Of a DNA stretch of 10,508 nt, positions 5,301 to 10,508 are shown one piece after another (the first letter of the stretch is position 1; each line of letters begins with the position of its first letter). The notes beneath the pieces are model-generated. The model saw only the letters and a program-made list of their open reading frames with translations, made no database searches and was not told where the DNA came from. The stretch is from assembly GCA_004558535.1 (NCBI GenBank), contig SFCP01000063.1, positions 1 to 10,508 of the forward strand, read 5' to 3'. The DNA comes from Bacteroidales bacterium. Lineage in GTDB: Bacteria > Bacteroidota > Bacteroidia > Bacteroidales > Bacteroidaceae. The position numbers and the translations under genes are program-made.

Positions 5301-7855
5301 ATTACGTTGACGAACCTGCTAAAGACGAAATGCTGGCCACCAAGGTGGAAGTGCTGATTACGAACCTCAATACAGTACCCGATTCGGTGGCTGCAGCCAA
5401 GGAAGATGCTTCACAGCGCTGGTACGCCGCCACCATGGCTGATTTGACGGCGCTGCATGACGCCCAAGTGGACTCGCTGAGCTACGAATTCAAATATGCC
5501 GAGGTAACGGAATCGGATAGATTCCTTGAGACTTACAATAATGCTTGGGAACACTGGATTGTAAACGGTGCACAAGCATTCGGTGACGCTGCGGTAGAAT
5601 CCGGCACCATGTACAGCGCATATAATTACGTGGTATCTTGTATCAGTAGCTTCACGGCTAAAAACGGCTACGCAGCAGCCGTGGCTGCCGCACAGCAAAA
5701 TACCAAGAGTCTCGCTGCATACGCCGAGATCAAGGATTCGCTGGCTGCTACACAGGAAAAGCTGGATGCCCTGAAAGCTTATGCTGATGGCTATTTCGTG
5801 GATGGCAGCGATTACGTCAATCCTATTCAGGAGCAGCTCGACGATATTCTTGCCGATGCCGATAATGCAAAATTCTTAGGTGAAGCTGTGAGCGCCAAGG
5901 ATGGCTTGCTGGCCGCCTGCGCAGACGCTGAAAGCAAGATTACTGCTGCCTACGAAGCAGTAGACCAGGAGGAGTTCCGTGAACTTATGCAAGTGTGGAA
6001 CTCCATCAAGATTGACTTCGTATCGGCTGCTCCGAAGCTTGAAGCAGATGCCGTCGAGAAGTATCAGGAGACGATTGAGGCTTATCCCACGCGAATGGGG
6101 GAAATCCTGAAAACGGAGGACGCCGCAGCACGTCATGCCGCGTTCATCGCACTTGAGAAGGAAATGGCCGCAACCAAGACCGAGTTGGTTGCCCTGTACG
6201 ACGAGGCAAAAATAGACGGCATTTACAACGAACTGTGTGCCGCCATCACGGCAGTAAGTACGCAGCAGGCCGCAGCAGCTGATACTTTGGCCACCATGCA
6301 CCAGCCCGTACAGGATCAGTTCTCCGAGCAACTGGCCGCTATCGTCACTGCCGTCGAGAGCGCACAGGCTGCCGTCGATGCCGACAAGGCCGCAAGCACC
6401 CTCATCCTCTATGCCGACAATCGCAAGGCCGAGGTAGCCGCCCTGCAGAAGCAGTTGAACGATCTTACGTCCGACATCGCCGCTGCCGAAGCCCCCTATG
6501 TGGCCAACGATGAAGCTTACGCACGCCTCACCGAAGAGTTGCAGGGTTACAAAACCGCTGCTGATTCTGTGGCCGAGCGTATCCATAGCTACGGAGATGC
6601 CTATATCAACCAGGAAAGCTTCGATAGCGAGATGAAAAGTCAGGTGTACGATAAACTGACTGCTGCAGCAGAAGCCCTGGAAGCCGCTCACAATGCCACG
6701 GAAGTGGACGAAATGCTGAATGAACACTCTACGCTGACTGGTTGCAGCGGTGTAGAGAATGCTCTTACGCGTCTGGACAAGACGTATTCGTATTATGAGG
6801 GCAACGGCTACATCAACAAAATCTCTGGACGCCATAGTGAGGTGTACAATAGCTTCATGTTACTCAAATATGACGAGGAAACGCGTAGCGAGTTGGCATC
6901 TAAAATAAGCGAGATTGGCAGTGCTTTGTGGCAAATAAGTGATACGCATAATCAAGCCTACAGGGGTTACAGCTATGACGAGGATAGAGTGATTTCTGTC
7001 GAAGAATATTGTACGGTAGTGGTACCTGCTGTCCGCGACAGCCTTGCTGAACTGAGCGAACAGCTCGATGCTCTGCAGACGGAGGTAGAGGAGAGATCCT
7101 ACACCCCTGGTGATGTCAACCGAGATGGTGAAATCCTGGTAGACGACTACTCCGCAGTGCTGGATGTCGCGCTGGAATACACGACTTACGAGCCGGGAAG
7201 CGTGGAATTCCTTGCTGCCGATATCAACGGCGACGGACGTGTCAACATCGGCGACGTCACCGCTGTGGCCCGAATTCTGCGTGGCGAGAACGCACAGGGT
7301 GTCCGTGCCATTGCACGTACCGGCATGCAGCAGGTAACCGACGCCCTGGGCTTCGCAGCCGAGGGTACGGGAACCCGCCAGCGCATTGCCATCAGCCTGG
7401 ACGGCAGCCGTGATTACGTGGGTGGTCAGCTCGACATCCGCTTGCCGCAGGGCGTCACCCTGGTGGGCGAATCCCTGGGACAGGCTGCCGAAGGCCTGAA
7501 TCTACAGTCGAATGACTTGCAGGATGGCGCGCATCGCGTGCTGTTCAGCTCGCCCGAAGGCACCCTGATGGGCCGCAGCGGCGTGCTGCTCTACCTCGAG
7601 GTGGAAGTTTCCCACAGCTACAGCGGCGAGGGCTTCGACGTGGCCAACGTCCTCTTGGCCGACGAGGCTGCCCGCACCTATGCGCTGGCTACTCCGGCCG
7701 ACGGTGAAGCCACTGGCGTAGGACGCGTGTCGCTCACCGAGGAGTGGAAGACCAAGGTGTACAACCTGGGCGGTATCCTGATGGATGGACTGAAGCGCGG
7801 CGTCAACATCCTCCGCGGCAGCGACGGTACATCCCGAAAGGTCATCGTGAAGTAA
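2303..7855 (+). CDS. Giant secreted helical protein with C-terminal dockerin and cohesin-like domain
   Basis: The product is 1850 aa. ATG 2303 follows an AAGGGA ribosome site and opens a signal peptide (residues 1 to about 21-23, cleavage after AMA or ANA, no lipobox Cys). Residues 24 to about 1598 are Ala/Glu/Lys/Asp-rich and look helical or coiled-coil, with degenerate internal repeats: an (H/W)YGEG-type motif recurs at about 311, 712 and 1430, and a VANDEAYARL segment at 1400 matches repeats in the next gene. Residues 1603-1661 form a type I dockerin of two calcium loops: D1604, N1606, D1608, D1615 and D1640, N1642, D1644, N1648, D1651. A cohesin-like beta domain (about 1691-1800, with LPQGV) follows, then a 32-residue tail (1819-1850, VYNLGG...KVIVK) like the end of a type IX secretion sorting domain. 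No enzyme domain was seen, so a structural or adhesive surface role is inferred. Gene reality is certain; function is unknown. Confidence 0.9.
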   Translation: MRNKVVISLLTATAVPMGAMANADVSAKVEASDAHKLTAEGQTGHLSEAGMLAAQALGATPDDDAYAEVVKAVADATASYNEAVDYVVETLGNAVWTDYRTKVQEELAEYYKAIVAVGKNNGTDEAHEGAAGKKEANLAALDAAKAGITAKKDEAINKFKACEKAYADAKGVVAGFTTRFADVKKLLVDPTKPHTEDVDNIQGLIDALTAKIEEANAAHTIDELNYTEQQTAIDEALTTLSTTATAEKANYEAKLRLVAEQTELQTAFEAAKAAAALCKEGSFDGEALWQETVTSLTNTVATCQSAIDNHYGEGDCAVEESTISGSINAAKSAVANYKAEVEQAFADYKNAKNTIAGYQEALDAVKEYVKNPIVPCSGTTQTYGDVINGLQGRIDAVTAALNTVMAENTDGELAAALASLDLDDVLLDEIAVITQAKYESDKAAYDKLNKVDAAKTYATTVSSKVTEKEKKLSDLWNTLQKNQAAYGLGWATLVDTKTDLDARLKTEKGKLPAEGAIKDEVTADEWRSKLEEISEKLDTISADIDALAANAETIKSKVVANKNFYDARTADVAAEREKLDKITTTDPDKETEVAADKANAKILLDGFQGKIDVAYAAETLEADWNKNLAKEWTDIQTTIAGYVTKADQVEKNFQAYTTQEDTAQFADYLTAAAAELEKDEVCTGAGRAHFKGVLAGYEGEANTLISNIHAWYGEGKSAEHTTEVNAKTQQLIANIKAVPTLAHANDSVHTVQTNKLTEVQAEWTRVYNRFSAEDESSKKQEYLSDMADFQLRINALKDLISEAFAAGTSAQEAYENSLTLLKVEITNKEAAWDGEYDETLAKDNAARYQTFCEAYNQALTKYSEVAGNIEKFNAVSEEYIENKADIIKVAKDELYEFSRRIIELKNTAEEDYTNLPPRTLYDPTEAYTAEASSIIEQMDATYADFLTKANSSATTQYAKAWDNANKTIEEALVELGEDREYGYEMLDEVFAGVYAVLNENYVDEPAKDEMLATKVEVLITNLNTVPDSVAAAKEDASQRWYAATMADLTALHDAQVDSLSYEFKYAEVTESDRFLETYNNAWEHWIVNGAQAFGDAAVESGTMYSAYNYVVSCISSFTAKNGYAAAVAAAQQNTKSLAAYAEIKDSLAATQEKLDALKAYADGYFVDGSDYVNPIQEQLDDILADADNAKFLGEAVSAKDGLLAACADAESKITAAYEAVDQEEFRELMQVWNSIKIDFVSAAPKLEADAVEKYQETIEAYPTRMGEILKTEDAAARHAAFIALEKEMAATKTELVALYDEAKIDGIYNELCAAITAVSTQQAAAADTLATMHQPVQDQFSEQLAAIVTAVESAQAAVDADKAASTLILYADNRKAEVAALQKQLNDLTSDIAAAEAPYVANDEAYARLTEELQGYKTAADSVAERIHSYGDAYINQESFDSEMKSQVYDKLTAAAEALEAAHNATEVDEMLNEHSTLTGCSGVENALTRLDKTYSYYEGNGYINKISGRHSEVYNSFMLLKYDEETRSELASKISEIGSALWQISDTHNQAYRGYSYDEDRVISVEEYCTVVVPAVRDSLAELSEQLDALQTEVEERSYTPGDVNRDGEILVDDYSAVLDVALEYTTYEPGSVEFLAADINGDGRVNIGDVTAVARILRGENAQGVRAIARTGMQQVTDALGFAAEGTGTRQRIAISLDGSRDYVGGQLDIRLPQGVTLVGESLGQAAEGLNLQSNDLQDGAHRVLFSSPEGTLMGRSGVLLYLEVEVSHSYSGEGFDVANVLLADEAARTYALATPADGEATGVGRVSLTEEWKTKVYNLGGILMDGLKRGVNILRGSDGTSRKVIVK

Positions 7856-7878
7856 TTTCGCGGGCCGTGTATAAAAGC

Positions 7879-7932
7879 GTCTGTGTCGTCGGTGCAGCCT
7901 ACCGGCGGCCCGGCACAGACACTCTCCTTTTT
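7879..7932 (+). terminator. Likely intrinsic terminator after the giant gene
   Basis: GTCTGTG at 7879-7885 pairs with CACAGAC at 7914-7920. The stem extends inward by three pairs and is topped by CGGT/ACCG. A T5 run follows 8 nt after the stem, which is later than ideal. It would end or attenuate transcription about 75 nt past the stop codon, so read-through into the second secreted-protein gene remains possible. Confidence 0.5.
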
Positions 7933-7940
7933 GAACAGTT

Positions 7941-7973
7941 GCAGGCGGGAAGCTTCCCCGCTTCCCCGCCTGC
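7941..7973 (+). promoter_or_regulatory. Strong GC-rich hairpin between the two secreted-protein genes
   Basis: GCAGGCGGGAAGC at 7941-7953 is complementary to GCTTCCCCGCCTGC at 7960-7973 with a single bulged base and a 6-nt loop. No T run follows, so it is not a simple terminator. It could stabilise an mRNA end, mark a processing site, or act with the preceding hairpin to set relative expression of the two genes. The rest of the gap, 7974-8111, shows no further structure. Confidence 0.4.
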
Positions 7974-8060
7974 TCTCCCAGAGGCGGCACGCAGCCGTGG
8001 GAACATCTGCGAGTCGGTAATTGTTTTATTGCAGGGACTTCCACGCGCTGCCTGCCGCCG

Positions 8061-8068
8061 TTCTTTTG
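8061..8068 (+). promoter_or_regulatory. Possible -7 box for the second secreted-protein gene
   Basis: TTCTTTTG differs by one base from TAnnTTTG and closely resembles the TACTTTTG proposed for the giant gene. It would give a leader of about 35-40 nt before ATG 8112. No -33 element is seen at the usual spacing. If it is inactive, the gene depends on read-through from upstream. Confidence 0.25.
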
Positions 8069-8111
8069 ACTACAAAAGCACATTATCCACCTTTTCCTTA
8101 CTACCATAAAA

Positions 8112-10034
8112 ATGAATAACTCTGAAAAAAATATCTTGCGCAGGGCTTCCCTGTGGCTTGTGGCCCTGCTGTTCATGCAGGCCGGCTATGCCTTGGCCCA
8201 GCCCAAGCTCTCTGTGAGTGACTTCTCGGTGCAGGCCGGCGGGGAACAAGAGATAGCCATCAATTTCGACGATGCCGGCAACAGCATCGTCAATCTACAG
8301 GCGGACTTCACCCTGCCCAAAGGACTGACCTACGTGGGATTTCGCAACAACGAGGACCGCATCGAGCGTGGCGTGCACACGGCTTCCGTCAACCAGTTGG
8401 CCGACGGTTCCTACCGCCTGACGGTGCTCCAGAGCATCCGCGAAGCCATTCCCGGCGGCGACGGTGCGCTGGTCTATCTCACCGTGCGTGCGGCCGAGTC
8501 CTTTAGCACGTCCGCGTACATCAGTTTCGATGCCATCCACGCAGGCGACCTGAATTCCTCCGTACGCTACGACCAGGACCCGTTTACCGTCCATGTTTCG
8601 CCCGACGCCGGTAGCGCGGATCTGTCGGTGCATGAATTTACCATCCGTCCGGGCCGGACGCAGCGCATCGAGGTGACGCTCCAAAACAAGGTCACCGTCT
8701 ACGGCCTGTCGGGCCGCCTGACGTTGCCCGAAGGCCTCAGCTGGGTGAAGAACGACCGTGGCCGCATCAGTATCGAGTACGGCAGCCGTCTGCCCCAGGA
8801 CGCCGTCGTGACGGTCAACGAGCAGACGGGCAAGTTCACCGTGACCAGTATGGCCGGCGGCGACTTTGGCTCCGAGGGACTGCTCTTTGCTTTCGACGTA
8901 GTGGCCGACGAGGCCCTTCCCGCTCAGTCGGAAATCGTCTTTGGCGAGGTTGAGGTGTCCGGCGAGGACGACATGGTATTTCAGGTCAGCGGCGAAGTAC
9001 ATACGGCCGTGACCAACGCCAAGACCGTCTACTACGATCCCTCCGTCGCCACCCTGGATGCTCTGCAGGCAAAGCTCGATGAGGCCGCAGCCTCCCTGGC
9101 TGAGACCGCTCCCGACGTGAAGGACAACGAGGAACTGGTGGCAGCGCAGACCGCCATCCAGTCTGCTATCGACCAAATCCGTGCTGCGCTGCAGGCTGCC
9201 TACGAGGCTGACACCCTGCCCGCCGAAATGGCCGAAATCATGGCTCCCGCTCCCGCCTTGGAGGCCGACATCGACAGCCTGCTGGCGGATGCCGCTGCCG
9301 CACAGGCTGCTTTCGTGGCCAACAATGCCGCCTACGAGCGCCTGACGGCCGACGTGGCCAAGGTGCAGGGCGAGCTGGACACTGCTCTCGCCACGATAGC
9401 CGAGACCTGTGCCGATGTGGCCGCCGACTTCCCCGGTACGGAAATCCAGAGTAGCCTCGATGCGCTGTCGGCTGACCTGCAGGGTAAGCACGAGGCCGGC
9501 GAATTGACGGCTGAAAGCTCCTGCGATGACACGCTGGCCGAAATCAGCGCGGCCGTAGCCGCCCTGCTGGCCGACGCACAGGCTGCACAGGCTGCTTTCG
9601 TGGCCAACCATGCCGCCTACGAGCGCCTGACGGCCGACGTGGCCAAGGTACAGGGCGAACTGGACACTGCTCTCGCCACGATAGCCGAGACCTGTGCCGA
9701 TGTGGCCGCCGACTTCCCCGGTACGGAAATCCAGGGTAGCCTCGATGCGCTGTCGGCTGAACTGCAGGCTAAGCACGAGGCCGGCGAATTGACGGCTGAA
9801 AGCTCCTACGATGACACGCTGGCCGAAATCAGCGCGGCCGTAGCCGCTCTGCTGGCCGACGCACAGGCTGCACAGGAGAAGTACAATCAGGATACGGGCA
9901 TAGGTTGCGTGGTTGCTGCCGACGGCAAAGCTGTGCTCTACAACTTGCAGGGTGTGCGCGAACTGCATCCCGTCAAGGGCCGCGTCTACATCCTGATGAC
10001 GGCCGATGGTAAGTCGAAGAAAGTAAGATTATAA
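8112..10034 (+). CDS. Secreted protein with two cohesin-like domains and helical tandem repeats
   Basis: The product is 640 aa. ATG 8112 opens a clear signal peptide (basic NILRR, hydrophobic core, cleavage after YALA at residue 29, Q30 first). Two beta-rich domains follow, about 31-163 and 168-300. Both have the cohesin-like pattern of an early hydrophobic strand, then LPKGL or LPEGL, then a late strand ahead of an acidic linker. From about 302 the protein is Ala-rich and helical: one diverged 95-residue unit (302-396), then two near-identical units (397-491 and 492-586). A short tail (about 608-640, VLYNLQGV to KKVRL) resembles the giant protein's C-terminus and type IX secretion sorting tails. 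No Shine-Dalgarno site is obvious. There is no dockerin, so it could be the partner that receives the neighbour's dockerin; this is inference. Cohesin-like is a fold-level guess from pattern, since other immunoglobulin-like beta domains can look similar. Confidence 0.9.
   Translation: MNNSEKNILRRASLWLVALLFMQAGYALAQPKLSVSDFSVQAGGEQEIAINFDDAGNSIVNLQADFTLPKGLTYVGFRNNEDRIERGVHTASVNQLADGSYRLTVLQSIREAIPGGDGALVYLTVRAAESFSTSAYISFDAIHAGDLNSSVRYDQDPFTVHVSPDAGSADLSVHEFTIRPGRTQRIEVTLQNKVTVYGLSGRLTLPEGLSWVKNDRGRISIEYGSRLPQDAVVTVNEQTGKFTVTSMAGGDFGSEGLLFAFDVVADEALPAQSEIVFGEVEVSGEDDMVFQVSGEVHTAVTNAKTVYYDPSVATLDALQAKLDEAAASLAETAPDVKDNEELVAAQTAIQSAIDQIRAALQAAYEADTLPAEMAEIMAPAPALEADIDSLLADAAAAQAAFVANNAAYERLTADVAKVQGELDTALATIAETCADVAADFPGTEIQSSLDALSADLQGKHEAGELTAESSCDDTLAEISAAVAALLADAQAAQAAFVANHAAYERLTADVAKVQGELDTALATIAETCADVAADFPGTEIQGSLDALSAELQAKHEAGELTAESSYDDTLAEISAAVAALLADAQAAQEKYNQDTGIGCVVAADGKAVLYNLQGVRELHPVKGRVYILMTADGKSKKVRL
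9300..9869 (+). repeat. Two tandem 285-bp in-frame repeats
   Basis: Units 9300-9584 and 9585-9869 differ, by eye, at 8 of 285 positions; 5 of these change the residue (N/H, S/G, D/E, G/A, C/Y). A third copy begins at 9870 but is cut off after GCACAGG. Each unit encodes 95 residues including FVAN, AAYERLTADVAKVQGEL and FPGTEIQ. The near identity points to a recent duplication, and copy number may vary between strains. A diverged unit precedes them at about 9015-9299. Confidence 0.92.
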
Positions 10035-10055
10035 GCCTGCCTTTCGTCAGCACAG

Positions 10056-10100
10056 GCAGGAGCGCAAAGTAGGCATGGTTGACGTGCCATTCGCTCCTGC
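10056..10100 (+). other. Hairpin downstream of the second secreted-protein gene
   Basis: GCAGGAGCG at 10056-10064 is perfectly complementary to CGCTCCTGC at 10092-10100, with an inner GGCA/TGCC pairing. The left arm can also pair with CCTGCC just after the stop codon. No T run follows. It probably forms the 3' mRNA structure just before the real terminator. Confidence 0.45.
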
Positions 10101-10125
10101 GTTTGCAGCAATACGTCAGAATAGC

Positions 10126-10188
10126 GGGAAGTGGAATACCGGGAGGTGTGCTGTAAGGCCTGACGGTGTTCCACTTCCCTTCTTTTTT
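10126..10188 (+). terminator. Strong intrinsic terminator
   Basis: GGGAAGTGGAA at 10126-10136 is perfectly complementary to TTCCACTTCCC at 10169-10179. The stem extends inward by further pairs (TACC with GGTG), and the T-rich run TTCTTTTTT follows at 10180-10188. It closes the transcript of the 640-residue protein gene about 90 nt after its stop. Confidence 0.8.
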
Positions 10189-10202
10189 GGGGGAAGACTT
10201 TT

Positions 10203-10228
10203 GGAATTAGGAATTAGGAATTAGGAAT
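10203..10228. repeat. GGAATTA heptamer tandem repeat
   Basis: Three full GGAATTA units at 10203-10223 are followed by a partial fourth. From memory, short arrays of this type are frequent between Bacteroidales genes. The region from here to 10349 shows nothing else recognisable. Confidence 0.8.
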
Positions 10229-10349
10229 GAAGCCGTTCGGCGGGAAATCCAATAGAGTATGCTCCGGTTGCCGCGCCGCCTAAGGTGTGTATTATTGCTG
10301 TCCGCTATAAGCTTGGAGCGACAGAGGCATAGATGGCTATGGAACTCCC

Positions 10350-10412
10350 GTTTCGCCCTGTGTCCGTCCCGTTTTGCCCCGTGTTCGTCCCGTTTCGTCC
10401 CTGTGTCCGCGG
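10350..10412 (+). repeat. Three 21-bp units of the GGACACAGGG repeat, inverted relative to 619-660
   Basis: Units 10350-10370, 10371-10391 and 10392-10412 begin GTTTCGCCCTGTGTCC, GTTTTGCCCCGTGTTC and GTTTCGTCCCTGTGTCC. The last ends in CCGCGG, as does the reverse complement of the array at 619-660. The locus from regulator to terminator therefore lies between inverted copies of the same repeat family. Confidence 0.7.
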
Positions 10413-10426
10413 AAAAGACAAATTAC

Positions 10427-10434
10427 TATGTTTG
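10427..10434 (+). promoter_or_regulatory. Possible -7 box at the right edge
   Basis: TATGTTTG matches TAnnTTTG exactly. The expected -33 position carries only a weak TGTG. A gene starting close to the window edge would fit this placement. Confidence 0.3.
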
Positions 10435-10453
10435 CAACGAGAAGCCGCTCACT

Positions 10454-10508
10454 ATGGCTAAAACAGACGTAAGTGAATGTCTCAACGGGGGCTGTCTGCC
10501 CCCTTGGC
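10454..10508 (+). CDS. Possible start of a further gene, cut by the window edge
   Basis: ATG 10454 opens 18 codons (MAKTDVSECLNGGCLPPW) that continue past the edge. It lies about 20 nt after a -7-like box, close for a normal leader, and lacks a clear ribosome site. A GGGGGC/GCCCCC hairpin at 10487-10503 falls within it, which argues against ordinary coding sequence. It is too short to assign a family. Confidence 0.15.
   Translation, partial: MAKTDVSECLNGGCLPPW

Noticed and set aside
5876..6835. Minus-strand open frame of 319 codons
   Set aside because: In-register antisense of the giant gene, with no supporting signals.
7744..8109. Plus-strand open frame of 121 codons overlapping the end of the giant gene
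   Set aside because: Wrong frame relative to the giant gene, crosses the terminator-like hairpins, and has no ribosome site.
7502..8176. Minus-strand open frame of 224 codons across the intergenic gap
   Set aside because: It overlaps the coding ends of both secreted-protein genes and the hairpins; its composition is not protein-like and no start signals are present.
8295..9968. Minus-strand open frame of 557 codons
   Set aside because: Again in-register antisense of a strongly codon-biased gene; its internal repeats merely mirror the 285-bp sense repeats.
2303..10034. Polysaccharide-degrading cellulosome
   Set aside because: Dockerin and cohesin-like modules are present, but no glycoside hydrolase, carbohydrate-binding module or SusC/SusD-type gene is visible in the window.

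Overview
The window looks like Bacteroidales DNA, possibly Prevotella-like. The signs are -7 boxes of the TAnnTTTG type with A-rich, weak or absent Shine-Dalgarno sites, a stand-alone LytTR regulator, secreted proteins ending in a short tail like the end of a type IX secretion sorting domain, and 21-bp and GGAATTA intergenic repeats. The genus is a guess. No tRNA, rRNA, CRISPR array or transposase gene was found.

Layout. Positions 1-1100 hold no convincing gene but are packed with repeats: a hairpin at 8-50, a 28-bp inverted repeat pair bounding 86-511, nested direct repeats at 235-365, a long palindrome at 541-607, and two kinds of 21-bp repeat at 619-660 and 783-866. A good Bacteroidales-type promoter at 1101-1132 starts a leader of about 460 nt. 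This leader carries a possible 24-codon ORF and a set of hairpins that includes two mutually exclusive pairings. It runs into a small LytTR-domain regulator gene at 1603-1977, closed by a terminator at 2051-2093. A promoter with flanking direct repeats then precedes a giant secreted protein gene (2303-7855, 1850 aa). After an intergenic region with a terminator-like hairpin and a second strong hairpin comes a second secreted protein gene (8112-10034, 640 aa), closed by a strong terminator at 10126-10188. The right edge holds a short tandem repeat, a 21-bp repeat array inverted relative to the one at 619-660, and possibly the start of another gene.

How the genes may work together. The large protein is a long Ala/Glu/Lys-rich helical protein ending in a textbook two-repeat dockerin, a cohesin-like beta domain and a sorting-like tail. 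The second protein starts with two cohesin-like beta domains, continues with helical repeats of the same family as those of the first protein, and ends in a similar tail. The inference is a two-component extracellular assembly in which the dockerin may bind cohesin-like domains of the neighbour or of itself, with the LytTR protein as a candidate regulator. No catalytic domain is visible, so this looks structural or adhesive rather than a polysaccharide-degrading cellulosome. The pairing and the control are hypotheses; the domain assignments come from sequence patterns read by eye.
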